Shown in pieces: positions 34,761 through 46,217 of a stretch of 64,000 nucleotides of DNA. Position 1 is the stretch's first letter. Each line of letters begins with the position of its first letter. This stretch comes from Coprinus comatus (lineage: Eukaryota > Basidiomycota > Agaricomycetes > Agaricales > Agaricaceae), in NCBI GenBank assembly GCA_034638255.1, contig JAWPGT010000058.1, positions 81,357 to 145,356 on the forward strand, given 5' to 3'. The position numbers and the translations under genes were made by a program. The notes below the pieces were generated by a model that was not told where the DNA came from, did not search any database, and saw nothing but the letters and a program-made list of their open reading frames with translations.

Positions 34761-35108
34761 TGTCAGGAATGCTCTAGACAGTCCCCAAGGTCAGTACTTA
34801 TTGTTGGTTGAGGTTAGAAGAGTTGTGGTTGGATATTCTCTTTGGAGTTCTGGACTTGTAGATTGTTTCCGCTTTCTGTGACATCACAATGTCACGTCAC
34901 ACGTTACTGAAGCGTCCTGCAGACACATGAAGACTCTCTAGTCTAATACAAGTGTCTGCAGGTGAGTAGTTAAGAAGTTATTGTATCTCTCTAGTCTAAT
35001 ACAAGTGTCTGCAGTGTTTGTGTTTTATCTCAGTCATTTCTTATCGGTTTCCTTCCATTCCTTTGTCATTGTGCTCGTCTCGTTGTCCTCTACGATCCTG
35101 CGATTACA
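34761..35108 (+). mobile_element. Solo LTR of the copia family found at 59392
   Basis: 348 bases, TGTCAGGAATG...GATTACA, collinear with the LTRs at 59392-59739 and 63654-64000 but more diverged at its right end. The flanks (AGGTC left, CAACA right) do not match, so it is not a simple insertion followed by LTR-LTR loss. Confidence 0.85.
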
Positions 35109-36700
35109 CAACAGGAGCTATCAATACTCCTCTTGCTTTCAATCCAGCTTTTGATCCTAACCAACTTCAACTGGACAATCCAGAAGTTCAAGTTCTTCTT
35201 GATACTGCTATCAAGGATATTCCTCCTCACATTCTCAATCACCTGCACATTGACACTCTTATCGCTCATGGTACTTACCCACCTGGAACAACTCTGATTG
35301 AAGAACCCCAACTTGCTGCAGCCATTGTCCTGGCAAGGTTCAATGCCATTCCATCTACCATGGATCAAACAGAGACACCCATTGCTCACCCCATACCCCA
35401 CATCGCAACCCCAGACACAGTCTCTCCCCTCATTGAACAACCAACCACTGCACCCTCTAGGTCAGATGGTAACTCGCCTGAACCAGTATTTGCGATGGAA
35501 ATTCACCTGAGAAGTGCACCTGCCACCCCCTCCGTTCATAATTCGAGTACATCGGAATGGGGAAATCACTATAACTGGAGAAGGGGAGTTGGACATCCAA
35601 ACATGCTCTCCTACCACAAGGATGGAGAGGCACCACGAGAGTTACCAGCTGGATCCAATGCCGAGTTTCTCTCCCTTCCATATTTCGAGAAACTCTATGA
35701 ACTCTGGAATGTCCTCACCCACATTGCGTCAACGGCACGAGCAGAACGATATGCTCCCACCTCCGCACCCGGTCGCTTGGCACAATTATACTTCGTTCGA
35801 CAACTCAGGGAGACCGTTACCAAGTACCTTGCCCGTGCATTGGAGATCTCAGAAGCCTCTACCCCCACAACCAACCCTCCATGACCAGATGACCCAACAG
35901 GATCAAATGTTCCTAGAAATGTTGGACGTGAGAACCCCAGCCTCCCAGCTAGCCAGGTTCCTCCCACCAATCTCCTTACCGACATCCCCAATACCTATCC
36001 AATCGCCCCAGACCATCCATTCGCCAACCTTGGTTCCAGATATCCGTATCGATACACCATGCCCGCTCTTTACCATCCCCCAAACCGACGAGAGGCCCGT
36101 ATCTTACAAAATATCTCCAACCCACCATTTGAGTCGTCAAGAGCAGTTCACTATGCATTGTCATTAAAGGAACTGGCTGATAAGATCATCGGTTCTGAGG
36201 ATTTTGAGCAACGGTTTGGAAGGTTCCCGGTCTACAAGTTGAAAGAAGATATCATGAAGAAGGATATTCCTTTACTGGTCTACAACCAGTTCACCGACGA
36301 AGAAAAGAAGTGTTATGATTACGGTTGCATTGTCTGTGGATTAGTTGGACACATTGGATCGTCATGCCCTGACTACCAATGCCGATTCTGCAACACCATG
36401 GGACATTATTCCTGGACTTGCAAGAATCGACCCACATCCCCAGTCATTGTCTCTCAACTCAATACTCCCGAGCCCCTGGAACCAGCCACTCCCATCGCAC
36501 TTACGAGAGCTCAAGATCAAATCACTCCCGAGATCTTCGGTACCCAGAAAGCTCATGGACTACAATTTCATTGTGTTGGACATACTTCCTCCCTCCTCAC
36601 CCCTCTCCCTCGACGTCTTGATGAGAACTGAAACCCCGAATTCACCACCACTTATCTGTTAACCACTCATCCCACTTTGGATCGAATTCTGGCTCGTCGA
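35109..36700 (+). pseudogene. gag-like gene of the LTR element with two CCHC knuckles
   Basis: Frames 35109-35884 and 36059-36631 cover most of it. The second ends with CIVCGLVGHIGSSC and CRFCNTMGHYSWTC, two C-X2-C-X4-H-X4-C zinc knuckles of nucleocapsid type. A stop at 35882 and frame changes separate the parts, so it is decayed. No enzymatic domain follows. Confidence 0.7.
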
Positions 36701-37121
36701 ACCCTTGCTCCTCTTACAAACGAGTGTCCCTTTCCTGCCAACTTGGAGAATGATGGAAACTATTGAGGAGATGCCAGACCATGGGTCAACCCCAGATTGC
36801 CACCTAACCGAGTCACCTATTGAGATGAGCAAGATAACCGCCAAGTAGATGAAATCCGTCACCCCTCCCAGTTCCTACACCGCATTTCACATACTCCTCC
36901 TCTTTGGGAAATCCCCACTTCAGCAGTACGCCACCCTCTTCCTGCCAGACCACCCACTCCGCTGCCTGCCTACCAAACTCGACCCTCTCGCTATGACAGA
37001 CGTGTCTAAACGTGGACTTGTTTCTTTGAGTACCTTTTTCCTTTTCCTTTTATTTTCATCTGGACTACTACCTTGAACTATTATTTATGAACTATGGACT
37101 AGTTCTCTAGAAAGGGGATAA

Positions 37122-37642
37122 TGTTACAGTTTCATATTTATCATGACTAATCATTAGAACTAATGATGGATGATAGTGTACTTTCTCCTACTCATTTCAC
37201 ATAGCCTTGGACTACTGTTTCGAATAGCCTTGGACTAGTACTTTCTACAGACTTCCACTTGCCATTTCAGCTGTAGATAGTTTTACCCTCCTGTCTCACA
37301 TGTATCATGCACAGCCTACAACCTGTACATCGTAGTTGTATAAATACATGGACAGCGACAGAGATTAAGCTTCAGCTTAATACTCTCTCATTCTCTCTGT
37401 TCTACTTGCTATCTCGCTCTCTGTCCTCTGCCTGATAACCCTAGAACTCGGAGTCAGCTCTAACTCTTGCACGAACAATTTATTAGTAAGGAACACCTGT
37501 GATCTACAGTCTGAGTACTGTGGAGGTCGTCCCCCAAAAGTAGTCTCAGTAAGAGTAGATGTTCTCCTCCTACGAGCACCTTGAAGAGGTCCATCGTAGC
37601 ATCATCTATACCAAAACAGAGGTATAGGCAAGATCTATAACA
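37122..37642 (+). repeat. Right LTR of the gag-only element
   Basis: 521 bases, TGTTACAG...CTATAACA. The last 113 bases (from GTCCCCCAAAAG) have no counterpart on the left side. Confidence 0.85.
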
Positions 37643-38905
37643 AGGGCTCTATGGAAAAGTGGCCGATGCAGGAATAGAGCTAATGCGATCAACAGGAATG
37701 GGTCCGATCACAAAATGGGTAGATGACCATATGTTTATATGTCTCCAGCGAAAACACATCAAACCTTATAATGCAAAGCGAGAGCAATGGGCAAATGATA
37801 TAGCGAGAAACGGAGGAGAGATACACCAGAGAGGAAGACTATGGTTCAAAGGGATTCAACGCTCCTCAGATAAGCCAGAGGAGTTTGATGAGGATTGCAG
37901 GTATCTGATTAAAGCCTTTCCCATGCAAGGAAGTCAAGCAGAGTCAGACTTCACATACACAATGAAGGATATTGACACAATCTCAGACCGATTAGGTATT
38001 CCATGGGAAAAAGAAAAAGATGTACCCTTTTCGTCAACAGTTCTATTCATTGGTCTGGAGTGGGATCTATGTCACAAAACAGTAGGCATCCCAACCAAGA
38101 AGAGAGAGAAGTATTTAGCAGCTTTAGAGGAATGGCTAAGCAAGCACACGCATACACTAGAGGAGGCACAGAAGCTACATGGAAAGTTACTCCATGCAAC
38201 TCTAGTCGTTCCACGGGGCTGGGCTTACATAAGCACACTAGAGAGCTTCTTGGGCATCTTTGGTAACAGACCTTTTACCCCTCACATGCCTTCAATATCT
38301 GTCATCAGTGACATTCTCTGGTGGAAAACCCTCCTCCAAGCCACCATCATCAAGCATGTCATACCAGGAAGAGATGAACCCACAGACCTTCAAGCCTTCT
38401 CAGATGCCAGTTCAGAAGTGGGTATTGGAATCACAATTGGGAAAGAATGGCGCGCATGGTGATTGCTACCAGGCTGGAAAAGAGAAGGCCGAGACATTGG
38501 ATGGGCTGAAGCGGTGGGATTTCACTTCCTGGTGGCAGCAACAAACAGACTACGAAGGACAGATACCAAGTGCCTCAAAGTCTACGGTGACAACATTGGA
38601 GTTGTTGAAGGATGGTGGAGAGGACGAAGTCGCAACACGCAAGTCAATGAAGTCTTCAAGCTAACACTAGAACTGACAGAGAAAGCTAACCTCTCCATTC
38701 TCTCCAGTTATGTCCGGAGTAAGAGCAACCCAGCAGATGCTCTGTCAAGAGGCATCTACCCAGACCAAGCACTCCTCCTCCCACCAATTGAAATCCCACT
38801 TGAATTCCAACCATTCATCGTTGATTTTGACAGCCCCCTCCACTCGCTTGAGCTACGTGCTCAGAGAAAAGGAAAGCAGAACATTCCCCAGCCAAAAAAG
38901 TCATG
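37643..38905 (+). pseudogene. Reverse transcriptase 3' half and RNase H of DIRS/Ngaro element 1
   Basis: It resumes with YGKVADAGIE, exactly after the loop broken at 34364. It then carries the catalytic ITKWVDDHMF, the connection region, and an RNase H domain (FSDASSEVGIGI, DIGWAEAVGF, YGDNIGVVEGW). A TGA at 38460-38462 interrupts the RNase H. The C-terminal PADALSRG motif is the usual end of these proteins. Confidence 0.85.
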
Positions 38906-39249
38906 ACAAATCCTACAACTTGAACAACAGGTCTCTCAGCAATGTTATGAGACACAAGTGCAAGAGAGTGACATCACTCATCTCTCTAGACCAGGTTTCA
39001 ACACCAGCGAGTAGTTCCAGGACTTTTAATAAACATGTGAGAGATATGACAACAACACTACAGCCTGCGACACCTGACTCAAACCCACCACCACTCCAAA
39101 ATCCAATACCATACCCATCACACCGTACTCCTGCTATGTCCCTCCTTCGTCCTCATGTCCCAGCTAAGGAAAGGCTCCTGAAGTGGACACCAAAACAAAA
39201 CACTACCACTTCCCAATAGTCTTCATCACATCCAGATGATCCAGCACAG

Positions 39250-40610
39250 GCCAATCGGGAGGGAAGGATTGGAGAAGATGACACACTGGAAGCCTTTCTG
39301 GTAAAGGCTTATGGCGACTCAACAGCAGCAGTGTATGGCTCAGGACTCTTAGCCTTTCATGTCTTCTGTGATGCATGAGAGATCAGGGAAGAGGAGCGAG
39401 CACCAGCCTCACAAAATCTCATAGCAGCATTCATCCACTCACTTGCAGGTCTCTACTCTGGAGGTACAATCAACAACTATGTTTGTGGGGTGAGAGCGTG
39501 GCATTTAGTGCATAGCATTGACTGGTCAATGAACGAAGCAGAAATGGAGATTCTCATACGAGCAGCAGAAAAAATGGCTCCACCAACATTGAAGAGAGCA
39601 AAGAGAGAACCATATACAGTGGAATATATCAAAGCTATCAGAGAACATCTAGACCTGACTGCTCCTCAAGACATGGCAGTCTTCGCATGCCTCACAACTG
39701 CCTTCTACGCAATGGCCCGGTTAGGAGAGGTCACAGTCCCCTCTATCAAGGCCTTCGATCCACTCAAACATGTCATGCCAAAGCACATCAGGGTTGAAGT
39801 AGACAGGAACAACCTCACCTCAACCATCCTACACATCCCGAGTACCAAAGCAGCTCTCATCAGAGGAGAAGACATCCATTGGAGCAAGCAGGATGACGAG
39901 ACAGACCCAGAAGCAGCCCTCCAGAACCACATCCTTCATAACCAACCTCCTCCAAATGCACACCTATTCGCATACAAGTTCGGAAAAAGTGGACATCGAC
40001 CCCTCACAAAACAGGTATTCAACAGAGCAATCGGAAAAGCAGCAAAGAAGTGTCAGAATGGTAGAGAGTGATATTGAGAATGAGAGTGAAGTTGAGAGAG
40101 AGTTAAGCTCAGACACAGACACAGACACAGAAAGAAGGGAATTAGTTTTTTTATAGTTTGGCTAAGACATGAGGGACTTATATATCTACCAGAACAAAGA
40201 ACAACCAAAAGGGGAGAACAATAAGGACCCTTGCCAGCACACAAAGGGAATATGTAAGTAACATAATAAGGGAAAAGAACATTATGAAAGAGTCCAGAAC
40301 ATCAGGATAAGATAAGTGGAGTGATTAGGAAAGATGGATAAGATAAGGAGATATCTGGGAAAAACCTAACAAGAAGGCAGGCCTTACAACGAAACAAGGA
40401 CATGCCATTAGGATAGGGTCAACACTTGAGTATCTGCTAAGAGGAGTACCACTTGAAGCAATGAAAGCAAAAGGCTGGTAGGCCAGTGAGGCATTTGCAG
40501 GATACCTAACGAAGCATGCTCAAATCCTCGCACCATATATGCAGGCCAGACCACACCTGCAAGGAGAACTCCATTGCATAGTCATACCCAGAGTAGCGAG
40601 GCGCAAATAA
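39250..40610 (+). pseudogene. Tyrosine recombinase of DIRS/Ngaro element 1, interrupted by a solo LTR
   Basis: N-terminal SAM-like part (LEAFLVKAYGDSTAAVYGSG, stop TGA near 39376), then AFYAMARLGEVT with the first catalytic Arg. After the solo LTR, the frame resumes with GHAIRIGSTLEYLL (the H-x-x-R pair). A TAG follows in place of a Trp codon before the catalytic-Tyr segment (AFAGYLTKHA). The stop is at 40608-40610. Confidence 0.85.
40051..40371. mobile_element. Solo LTR inside the recombinase of DIRS element 1
   Basis: 321 bases, TGTCAGAATGG...CCTAACA, flanked by a 5-bp AGAAG duplication at 40046-40050 and 40372-40376. Leaving it out restores the recombinase reading frame exactly. It differs from the copia LTR at 59392 despite a similar first six bases. 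No full-length relative is in the window. Confidence 0.85.
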
Positions 40611-43600
40611 CAGATCCTAGCAGAATGGGGGCAGCACAGGGTAGGCCTACACCAACATTGAGTTTTGCACCTACTAATGGGGAGTCAAGCAGTTCTAGAC
40701 GCGTCGCAAACCTCCTACACATATGGGTATCATGACCTCTTGACTCCTCCTAGTCGGGGATGCACAGGCAGGAGGCCCTAACGGGTCCTCACCCAACTAC
40801 TCTTCAGCCTACATGCCCAGCTTAGAATCCTCCTTCGTGCTGTAGTAGCATAGGACGTCGAACAAAGACTAGATTTTAACATGCCTGGTAAGATCCATGC
40901 TAGGCAGGCTCCTATAAGCAGCCCACTCGTTGCGCGTACTGATCAGACTCTGCCTGTTAGGACCATGAACCGTTAAGCTGAACACCCTGGAACTTAAACG
41001 CTAGGTGCAGTCGTTTAGGAATGTGCTTTCAATAAACACTCTGCTGCAATCTCAAGGCCTTTCAACCTAGTGACCGAGAGGTATGGAGACAGAGATGTAT
41101 AAGGGATACAACAGAAGAGATTAAAGCTTCGGGCTTTAATCATCTAATACAGTGAGTATTTATACTATTCTAGGGATGTTCCTATTAATAGCTACTAACT
41201 ATGTATATCCTAAATACTCGTCATCGCTTTATAATCTACTCCATACACAATGCTAGAACTGTCAACAGGAGTAGGTGAGACATCGGGGTCAGGGACTATT
41301 TACTCCATATACAATGAAAGATTAGTCAACAGGAGTAAAATGACAAAACAGATAACTAATAATGGAGCTGGGGAAATGCAGACTTCTAAGCATAAGTGGA
41401 GTCTCATACTTAGTTCGACGTTAGGTCATAGCGATGTCATAGTGATGTCACCGGGGAATGGTATGTCAGGCGGAGTCGTCCATGGTGTCGTCATTGGGAA
41501 TGAGTTTGGGGAAGATGGCGAACAAGTCTTCCTCGGTGGTGGTGGTACGGGCCGGTGGCTTGGGTGGACTCGTAACACTGCTGGGGATGTCTGGACCAAA
41601 CAAATAGTAGTTGCGATGAGGCCTCGTGCAGCAAGGGGCTGCCGACACTTGTAAACGGCCATCACCAAGGATGTGCTGACCTAAGTGCAACCTAGTATTA
41701 TATTACTTTGTTATAATGATTATATTAATTTGGCAAGCACAGATGTCACGACTCACGTTTCTCTTGTTGTTCCAATTGCTTTTTCATCACTTGCCACAAG
41801 CTCTACCCTCAATAACTTATCACCATCAAGTTCTACTTCCTTTTCATGTTTATCCAACATTGTAGCCCCTTTGGTTCCCTGGACCCTTATTTTCATCTCT
41901 CTGCCCCTTTTTAGTCTGCCACTTCAAAAGCAATGGATCTGCTAGTAAAGTGTGATCTAGTAGGTACCAAGTATCAGGTGCAGTATTTGACATTGCATCT
42001 GCAAAGGTCCTGATTGAATAGGATTCAATTTGTTCAAGGGTTAGATTTGTTACTGTGAAGTGTGCACTTTCCTCCTTCTTACTTAATTTACTACTTTCAT
42101 CACTGCATCTCATTGCTACTATTTCAAATGTCCATTTTCACACTTGTTCCATTGTATCTTGGTGTGTTGTAAATATATCAAAATTCCTTTGATATTTAAC
42201 AACATATCTTTGTAGTATCATTACTGATGTAAATCATGTAACATATGTTCATGAGACCCTAACCCTTTTTTAAAACTTAAAAAATTTGAAGTCCGTCAAT
42301 TGGTCATCACCCAAAGCGGTATCCCCGAGATGGCCGTTGACAAGTGTCTGCAGACCCTCACTGACGCGAGGAGGCCTAACTATTGTTTGTTTACAAACAG
42401 CCTCCCGGACTGCAGGACCGTAGTGGAACGAGGGGATGCTTTTAGGAAACTGCGTGCTAGGTGGCTTTGATGCCTGTGGTATGGCTAGTAGCTGTGTACC
42501 ATGCATGAACCACATATAGTAGATTTTCTCATCCATAGTACTTATTTCTAATACCTACATCAACACCTAGTAGGTATGGTGTAGGTATGTGTAGATATGT
42601 GTATGTATTCATTGAATGTTATATGATTAGTTTAGTTTATTGCTAGGATCTTCTTTTTTAAAATGGGGGGATATTGGAGAAGCATATGAGGTATCATAAT
42701 GTATCAATAGACTCAGGAGTCAGGAGTCAAATAGGGAGAATAGAGATGCAAGCATGGAGGTCAGAAAAGATGATATCGAATTAAAATGAAATAAAAATGT
42801 TACTTATGTAGTTCAGTGGTATTAGCACCATTTACGTACTGTATGTAGACTTCCCAAGAGTGCAGGTTCAAACCTCACTTGTTGTAATATATTAAATTAA
42901 TAATTCGCACAATTTAAATACAAATAATATAGGTGTATAAATAATATCGTGGAAAAACTCACTAAACATCCAGAAGAAGTCAAAACTCAGGATACCTTTT
43001 TATCATTGTTCAAGCCAAATCTCATGTATTATAATACATATATATATATGATAAAACATAGTAGTTATTGTAATATATGAGTTACCTAGTAGGTCTACCA
43101 GGCCTGAATTCAAAACTAGACATACATAGGCATTCCCAAACCTACTAGGCTGTCCAGACCTAGTAGGTATGGCTGTAGGTATTGGATTGTATAGTATATA
43201 TACACAGGCATTACATGAGAATTTTTACTGACGGATATGAGGGTCGAGACTGAAAGAGCCAATAAACAGTCAGGGATTGTCGGAGTTTGAATTCATTGAT
43301 GTCCTTCCTCAGCCCATGTCACACTCATGGAATTTGCCTAATGATTATCCGTAGACGCCTACCACTCAATGAATAAAGGCAGATTTACATAGATGGAAGG
43401 TAGTACTATCAGAATATTATAATTTTATCTGTGAAATGTGGTGAGCATCCATGATAAATCGAATATATTAATGAAAATTGTGATTTTGATGCAAATCTTG
43501 TCCAACAATCAAGGTATTGAAAAGCTCATACTGATCCAAATTTCACGAAAATTTGTAGATATACTGTCTACCTTCTTCTCTATCACTTTCCAGAATTTCA

Positions 43601-43761
43601 AGGAAAGCCGCACATGAACAAAAGAGATAGTATAGCTTTATCAACCCATTGTCACAAATAGTATAACGTCCAAATCTCTTCCGTATATCAAACAAAAAGA
43701 TAGGACACTAGACGAGTTCTCTAATTACACAGGAGACATTTGGAACAAAACATAAGAAGAT
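40611..43761. other. Repeat-rich region without recognised genes
   Basis: It holds a perfect hairpin GATTAAAGC-TTCGG-GCTTTAATC near 41124-41146, typical of fungal LTR leaders. There is a pair of related direct repeats with GTCAACAGGAGTA (41267-41279 and 41325-41337), several copies of CCTAGTAGGT or its complement (about 42563, 43085, 43141, 43161), and a tRNA-like stretch near 42.8 kb. It probably includes DIRS element 1's right end and old repeats. Open frames such as 41250-41654 and 42270-42536 show no motif. Confidence 0.4.
42802..42885 (+). other. tRNA-like sequence (pseudo-tRNA or SINE head)
   Basis: An A-box-like TAGTTCAGTGG at 42809-42819 and a perfect-looking B box GGTTCAAACC at 42865-42874 are spaced as in a tRNA gene with a short intron. 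The T stem and acceptor stem pair poorly, so a working tRNA is unlikely. A tRNA-derived SINE or a decayed tRNA fits better. Confidence 0.35.
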
Positions 43762-43968
43762 GAAAGGGTATGCTCGGCTATACTTCAAATGCTTCAAGGA
43801 CGATTATTGCCGGTGACTGTGGAAAGGCTTACAGAACCACTTGCTCTTGATCTCCCTTCTGATCTTGAGGGATGCGAAGAGGAATTACAATGTTTGGTTG
43901 ATATGGGTGTATTGCAACTTGGCACGATTTCTGAACAGTCAATTTTTGAATGCGATTATGGATACTAG
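43762..43968 (+). pseudogene. C-terminal fragment of an F-box/LRR gene
   Basis: The frame VCSAILQMLQGRLLPVT...EEELQCLVDMGVLQLGTIS matches the last 60 residues of the intact F-box protein at 44499-46217, ending at TAG 43966-43968. No upstream part of the same copy is recognisable. Confidence 0.75.
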
Positions 43969-44144
43969 TTTATTTCAGTACTTATGTGTGAGTAGGTAGA
44001 TTCTGGTTAGACGAATCTGTCGAGCATATTCTTTTCATGTTCATTGGCATTTTCTGTTTCATTTTCGTTTTTATGTAAACGGCGTGCCAGCGCTTCTTTC
44101 TCCGCAAATTGCTTCTTTCTCAAGGTGTTCAACTCTCCAACACG

Positions 44145-44450
44145 TTGATTAAAGAAATTGACCGAATTGACCAGGAACTCTTGCGGTTGAAACGTACATC
44201 ACTCATCAACCAGTACAACGACCGCTCAATCACTTATTGACGCTACTGTTTGAAATCACCCAACATAGATGAAAGAGTTGTGGTACCTGCCAGGCGGATC
44301 AACAATGGACTGGAATGGATCGGATGGAAGAGTCAACACTTAGTACTTATCCTCAATTAGAGAACCTAGCGCTGGCGCTTTTTGATTCATCCCAATCACC
44401 TCCCATATCATCAGCCTTGAAACATCTAACCCTCTTTGATGGTATTTGGT
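44145..44450 (+). pseudogene. N-terminal and middle fragments of an F-box/LRR gene
   Basis: 44145-44240 encodes EIDRIDQELLRLKRTSLI and RSITY, matching the coiled coil and F-box start, followed by a stop. Near 44340-44450, TYPQLENLALALFDSSQ and SALKHLTLFDG match the leucine-rich middle. The rest is deleted. Confidence 0.65.
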
Positions 44451-44498
44451 ACTCCCTATGATGTTTCGGAAGCTATTGTGTATTATAAGGCTAAGAAG

Positions 44499-46217
44499 TT
44501 ACCATTGATTAAATACACTGTAGTCAGTCATGCCCTGATACATGGAAATGGTATGAAGTTGTAATACACCCAATTTAACCAAACATTGTAATTTCTCTTC
44601 AAAACCCACAAGTTGCGAAGAGAGAGATAAAACAAGTGGTTCCCTAAGCCTTTCTGGGGTCACCGGTAACAATCGTTCTTGAAGCATTTGAAGGATAGCG
44701 GAGCATACATGTTTTGAGTCTTTGTATGGTTCATTGCGGGCACAGACTTCTTCATACCCATCGTCCAATGGTTCAATGAATGGAAGAGATATAGATGTTA
44801 AACTTGGGATACGCAATTTTCGGTGTGGTTGACGTCGAGAGGGTGTCAAAGCATGTATGAGCGGAAGTATTGCGTAATGGTAACAACGAACGATCAATTT
44901 CTTAGTGTCCATACCCTCGAACATTTGAGCAAAGTACTCTTCATCCTCCATTTCTTCATCTTCACCATAAATTGCCTCAAACCCAAAATCAGCCCCAATA
45001 TCTATTACCGACAACGATGGCGAAGTTCTATTAAAGAACATTGGTGGACCGGTAGATCTGAATGTCTTTAAATGTATTGCGAGGTTATAGATAAATGCTT
45101 CCTGAAGAGAAGGTAGATGGAGGTATTGCAGGACGAATCGATCAAAAGGGTAATGACTTGAACCAGGAGCAATTAAGGATTCACAAGCCCAAGTAATTTT
45201 CTCGAGTCGGGGTAAAGTATAGGATAGCATATTGCCATCACCATCCATAATATCCTTGTTTCCATTATTCCACTCTGTTGGATCGTCATCTTCACCCCAT
45301 TCCACCGAGTGACCGAAATGTAATTCAACAAGAGTGTCACGACACTCGAGAAGTAGTCGAATTGAATCGTCGTAGTTAACGTTGAATAGTTTCAGATGTG
45401 TGATTGCTCTGGTAGAGAGATTTATTGAATTCGGTTCACCATAATAGAGGTTTAGTTGTTTTAAAGCTGGTGATATGGGAAGCGGTTGGGATGGGTCGAA
45501 GTAGGTCAGTTCTAGGACCTCCAAGTGAGGATAAGTGAGTAATTCTCCACCCCATTCTCCCCAGTCCAAAACCAGTGTGTCAGGAAGTATCAACTCCTTG
45601 ATCTGTGTTGGATAATCTTGAACAGCGCCACTAATAAGGGCATGATACATCTCCTTTGTATTAGAATGTTGTAAACTCTTAAAGTCCAATGACACTGATA
45701 GGCTCTTGGCCCTTTCGAAGTAATAATGGAGTATACCCCTCATGTTCATAATGGGATCGTTGTTGGGTCCAGTGTAATAACCCAAGCTTTGAAATTTGAG
45801 TGATGTCCAGATTCGAGGTGTTGATTGAGCAACGTCGCGCCAGTGAGATGAAACCGCACTGAGGCTTATAGGAGGGTGCAAAAGCCATGCTTCGGAACCG
45901 GGCCACATATTTAGACACTCCCATTCAACATTCATTGAACTGATATCTAGTACAGTCATCGCCTCCATCATAATGCAGGAAAGGATTTCAGGGGGAATGC
46001 GATAGGTGATTGAGCGAGTGTTTTTCTGTTTGATGAGAGATATGCGGTTTAAACGCAAGAGTTCGAGTTTTTTTTCTGCGAGGGAAATATCCTCATCGAT
46101 TCTACTGATGGCTTCAGTAAGATTACTGGATTGATCGTGTCCTTGGGAAGGACTGGTTATGGGATGGGAGTTGGTGGAACCACACAGGATACAAGGGAGT
46201 GTTGAAATGGAATCCAT
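44499..46217 (-). CDS. F-box/leucine-rich-repeat protein
   Basis: A single intronless frame of 572 residues starts at 46217. The N-terminus has a Cys pair (PCILCG) and a coiled coil (DEDISLAEKKLELLRLNR), followed by the F-box-like SITYRIPPEILSCIM, which would bind Skp1 in an SCF ubiquitin ligase. Next come SAVSSHWRDVAQSTPRIWTS, the classic post-F-box block of basidiomycete F-box proteins, and leucine-rich repeats (LPRLEKITWACES, LPSLQEAFIYNL) for target recognition. It ends with a helical tail. It is the only intact member of at least four related copies in 29-48 kb; F-box families of this kind are greatly expanded in Agaricomycetes. The substrate is unknown. Confidence 0.85.
   Translation of the reverse strand: MDSISTLPCILCGSTNSHPITSPSQGHDQSSNLTEAISRIDEDISLAEKKLELLRLNRISLIKQKNTRSITYRIPPEILSCIMMEAMTVLDISSMNVEWECLNMWPGSEAWLLHPPISLSAVSSHWRDVAQSTPRIWTSLKFQSLGYYTGPNNDPIMNMRGILHYYFERAKSLSVSLDFKSLQHSNTKEMYHALISGAVQDYPTQIKELILPDTLVLDWGEWGGELLTYPHLEVLELTYFDPSQPLPISPALKQLNLYYGEPNSINLSTRAITHLKLFNVNYDDSIRLLLECRDTLVELHFGHSVEWGEDDDPTEWNNGNKDIMDGDGNMLSYTLPRLEKITWACESLIAPGSSHYPFDRFVLQYLHLPSLQEAFIYNLAIHLKTFRSTGPPMFFNRTSPSLSVIDIGADFGFEAIYGEDEEMEDEEYFAQMFEGMDTKKLIVRCYHYAILPLIHALTPSRRQPHRKLRIPSLTSISLPFIEPLDDGYEEVCARNEPYKDSKHVCSAILQMLQERLLPVTPERLREPLVLSLSSQLVGFEEKLQCLVKLGVLQLHTISMYQGMTDYSVFNQW

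Larger units (their letters stand above)
34365..37642 (+). mobile_element. Gag-only LTR retrotransposon inserted in RT of DIRS element 1
   Basis: A 5-bp duplication AGGGC (34360-34364 and 37643-37647) flanks an element starting TGTTA and ending TAACA. The right LTR is 37122-37642, preceded by a purine tract (AAAGGGGATAA). The left LTR begins at 34365 but is cut at 34760 by a copia solo LTR, after which its last 113 bases are missing. The interior codes only a gag-like protein with two zinc knuckles; there is no protease, RT or integrase. This matches the non-autonomous TR-GAG type. Confidence 0.85.
31927..40610 (+). mobile_element. DIRS/Ngaro-like retrotransposon 1, decayed and multiply inserted
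   Basis: In order: gag-like frames (31927-33585), the first half of reverse transcriptase (33509-34364), an LTR retroelement (34365-37642), the second half of RT plus RNase H (37643-38905), and tyrosine recombinase (about 39250-40610) interrupted by a solo LTR (40051-40371). The order gag, RT-RH, YR, with no protease or DDE integrase, is that of Ngaro/DIRS elements, which integrate as circles via the recombinase. Stops in RNase H, recombinase and gag show that it is dead. Its terminal repeats were not found by eye. Confidence 0.85.

Noticed and set aside
35018..35884. Reading the 288-residue frame as starting in the copia LTR
   Set aside because: The first residues come from the inserted solo LTR; only the part after 35108 belongs to the gag-like gene.
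41250..42536. Several open frames of 80-134 residues
   Set aside because: No motifs, overlapping frames on both strands, and a repeat-derived setting.
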